From contig NZ_JABCQI010000007.1 in assembly GCF_015244745.1 (NCBI RefSeq), positions 173,042-237,041 on the forward strand: DNA of 64,000 bases, in the 5' to 3' direction. Under the pieces are notes generated by a model. The model did not search any database. It worked only from the letters and a program-made list of their open reading frames with translations, and had not been told where the DNA came from. How positions within the stretch are numbered: the first letter of the stretch is position 1; the number at the start of each line of letters is the position of its first letter. The stretch is from Gluconobacter cadivus. Lineage in GTDB: Bacteria > Pseudomonadota > Alphaproteobacteria > Acetobacterales > Acetobacteraceae. Of the stretch, positions 62,462 to 64,000 are shown piece by piece. The position numbers and the translations under genes are program-made.

Positions 62462-63703
62462 TCAGGCTTCGCCTGTATTTTTGTGCTGCTGCACAATTGG
62501 GTCGCCCTGGCCCATGCTGTAAAGATTATAGCCATAATCGGCTGTATCCAGACCAGTCATAAGTCCGTTGCCGACTTTTCCAGCAGCACTTTTGAGAATG
62601 TCGCCAATCGAAGATGCTCCCTTCTCCGCACTCTGCGTAACGCCTTCGGCCGTGCGGGCCGCTGCTTCCGCGCCATCCACTTCGGGCGCGATTTCGGGGA
62701 CAAAGAGCAACGCCGCATCGCTGGCAACCCCTTCGAACATTCCACCAAGATCTTTCAGACCCTGACTTTTGTTTCCCTTGGCAAACTGGTCGATCATGCC
62801 GACACCATCCGTCAGCGGAGAGACCATAGAAGACAGGAAGTTGCCCATTCCCGTCTCAAATTTATCCCACCCTTTTGCGGCCTTCGTGCTGCCACGATCA
62901 ATCGTACCTTCACCAAACTCCGCCTCGAAATTTGCAGCGTCTTTCTTGGAGACCTTGCCAGCTCCCATCTGCCCGATCTGGCTTCCCAGTGCCGCAGCAT
63001 CCGCATCGGAGAATGCCCCGTCAGAACTGGCCGCCTCTTCGCCAGCAACTTCGAGATCCTGAGCCATGGCATTGCCATTCTTCTTGCTGGCATCCGTCGA
63101 AAACTGCTGGGCCAGAGAAGGATCTGTCTGCTCCAGATCAGACATGGCCTGCTGTGTCGCGGTCGACAAAGCACCACTTCCTGCCTGAAGGACCGTTTCT
63201 TTACCCGGACCGTCAGACGTCTTGGATTTGATACCCTTCACGATCTGGGCAATCGGGGATGTATCTTCAAGAAATTTGAGAATCGCATGACCGGCGCGGG
63301 TCTGGCCGCCCTTGATGTAGCTTCCCCCCAGAACCTCTTTCGCCTCGGCCCGCTCCTTCTTGCTGATCCGTCCGCCACCATTATTGTTTGCCAGTGACTG
63401 CGCACCGGAAATCGCCGCAATCGCCTGACTCTTGGTCAGATCGCCATCCTTGTAAGCCTGAAGCTCGTCCTCGACGAGACTGTTGCCGTTTCCGGACTCT
63501 CCGGCTGTCATGATCTTTGAAAACAGGGCCGGATCGCTCTGCTGAAGCGTATCCATTCCCTGTTCGAGATTTTCATTATAGGCAGCGTTTTTGTCGGCTT
63601 TCTTTCCCGTCTTGGTACTGTCCGCACCAGCCTGTTCCAGTTCAGTGCCAGCAACCTGCCCCCCGGATGCCGTGCCCCCTGCCGCAATCGACCCAATCAG
63701 CAT
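62462..63703 (-). CDS. Putative T3SS-secreted protein with internal duplication (translocator candidate)
   Basis: 413 residues from ATG 63703 (GGGG seven bases upstream); a GTG at 63709 is less well placed. No cysteine or signal peptide; rich in Gly, Ala, Ser, Asp and Lys. Two copies of a segment of about 95 residues are visible (about 52-148 and 189-285), aligned by S/T-D-P, N-G-N, S-K-K and G-x-T-x-A. A mildly hydrophobic region (DAALLFVPEIAPEV, about 329-342) follows. Repeats followed by hydrophobic parts occur in HrpF/NopX translocators, but similarity is not enough to name it. No other translocator is visible in the locus. Confidence 0.5.
   Translation of the reverse strand: MLIGSIAAGGTASGGQVAGTELEQAGADSTKTGKKADKNAAYNENLEQGMDTLQQSDPALFSKIMTAGESGNGNSLVEDELQAYKDGDLTKSQAIAAISGAQSLANNNGGGRISKKERAEAKEVLGGSYIKGGQTRAGHAILKFLEDTSPIAQIVKGIKSKTSDGPGKETVLQAGSGALSTATQQAMSDLEQTDPSLAQQFSTDASKKNGNAMAQDLEVAGEEAASSDGAFSDADAAALGSQIGQMGAGKVSKKDAANFEAEFGEGTIDRGSTKAAKGWDKFETGMGNFLSSMVSPLTDGVGMIDQFAKGNKSQGLKDLGGMFEGVASDAALLFVPEIAPEVDGAEAAARTAEGVTQSAEKGASSIGDILKSAAGKVGNGLMTGLDTADYGYNLYSMGQGDPIVQQHKNTGEA
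62852..63553 (-). repeat. Two diverged protein-level repeats within the gene
   Basis: Repeat 1 (about 63263-63553) and repeat 2 (about 62852-63142) encode related segments offset by 137-138 residues. Conserved points are D-P, N-G-N, the I/V-S-K-K motif and a G-x-T-x-A segment before a W/L-x-K-F-x end. DNA identity is low, so the duplication is old. Confidence 0.55.
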
Positions 63704-63761
63704 ATCCACACCCCATCAAGACAGAGAAAAATCATTCTGTCCCTGACGCTAAAAGCCGATG

Positions 63762-63776
63762 CTGACGTCAACCTGT
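63762..63776 (-). promoter_or_regulatory. T3SS operator candidate, copy E
   Basis: Read on the minus strand: ACAGGTTGACGTCAG, half-sites 11 bp apart, 59 bp upstream of the start at 63703. It shares GACGTCAG with copy D and CAGGTT with copies A and C. Confidence 0.5.
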
Positions 63777-63841
63777 CTGTACAGAGCCATACCAAATTTT
63801 GAGCTTGTTATTTCGCCATCCTACGGCCTTTTCCAGACAAG

Positions 63842-63876
63842 AAAAACCCCGCTAAGCCGTTGACTTAGCGGGGTTT
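63842..63876 (-). terminator. Rho-independent terminator of the tRNA gene
   Basis: A 13-bp perfect stem (63844-63856 with 63864-63876), loop of 7 nt, followed on the minus strand by TTTTT. It lies 13 bp beyond the 3' end of the tRNA. Confidence 0.88.
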
Positions 63877-63889
63877 CAGAAACTGTAAG

Positions 63890-63966
<77 letters not shown>

Positions 63967-64000
63967 TGGGTATTGTGTGATGTTGGGGGATTGAGAGTTG

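Overview
The window looks like chromosome from an acetic acid bacterium of the genus Gluconobacter. The strongest marker is a three-gene membrane D-fructose dehydrogenase (small, cytochrome c and FAD subunits at 21.2-24.9 kb) whose large subunit closely resembles, from memory, the enzyme of G. japonicus. An alphaproteobacterial-style initiator tRNA and abundant TonB receptors and periplasmic oxidases fit this.

Layout. 0-4.3 kb: an export operon with two paralogous FtsX/MacB-type permeases flanking a TolC-like channel. 4.4-7.6 kb: a folate-independent methionine synthase pair (mesX, mesD) with a convergent LysR/MetR-like regulator and a MetR-type operator. 7.6-20 kb: leftward genes for an amidohydrolase, a zinc protease, an M20 peptidase, an MFS transporter and two TonB receptors, probably for scavenging peptides or chelates. 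20.1-26.9 kb: a LysR regulator and an operon of fdhSCL, a DUF336 haem-binding protein and an OprB sugar porin. 26.9-30.1 kb: a di-haem peroxidase and a secreted phosphoesterase. 30.3-41.5 kb: a complete type II secretion system in two divergent arms (gspE-F-H-I-J-C leftward; gspO-L-M-D-K rightward; gspG leftward).

41.6-63.7 kb: a type III secretion system (T3SS). It has lytic transglycosylase, harpin-like protein, needle candidate, SctD, SctX, SctY, SctV, an OmpR-type regulator and secretin, then the core operon SctI-J-K-L-N-O-Q-R-S-T-U, then two more putative secreted proteins. The gene order is like the rhizobial Rhc systems. Its outer-membrane part appears borrowed from a Tad pilus: the secretin is CpaC-like, the next gene is a CpaD-like lipoprotein, and a TadD-like TPR lipoprotein lies against it, while a separate gene carries only the N0-N1 part of a T3SS secretin. 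The export switch protein SctU lacks the NPTH self-cleavage motif. A 15-bp repeat element (TCAGGTT-N4-TCAG type) lies before five T3SS transcription units and may be the operator of the local regulator. The window ends with an initiator tRNA-Met on the minus strand.
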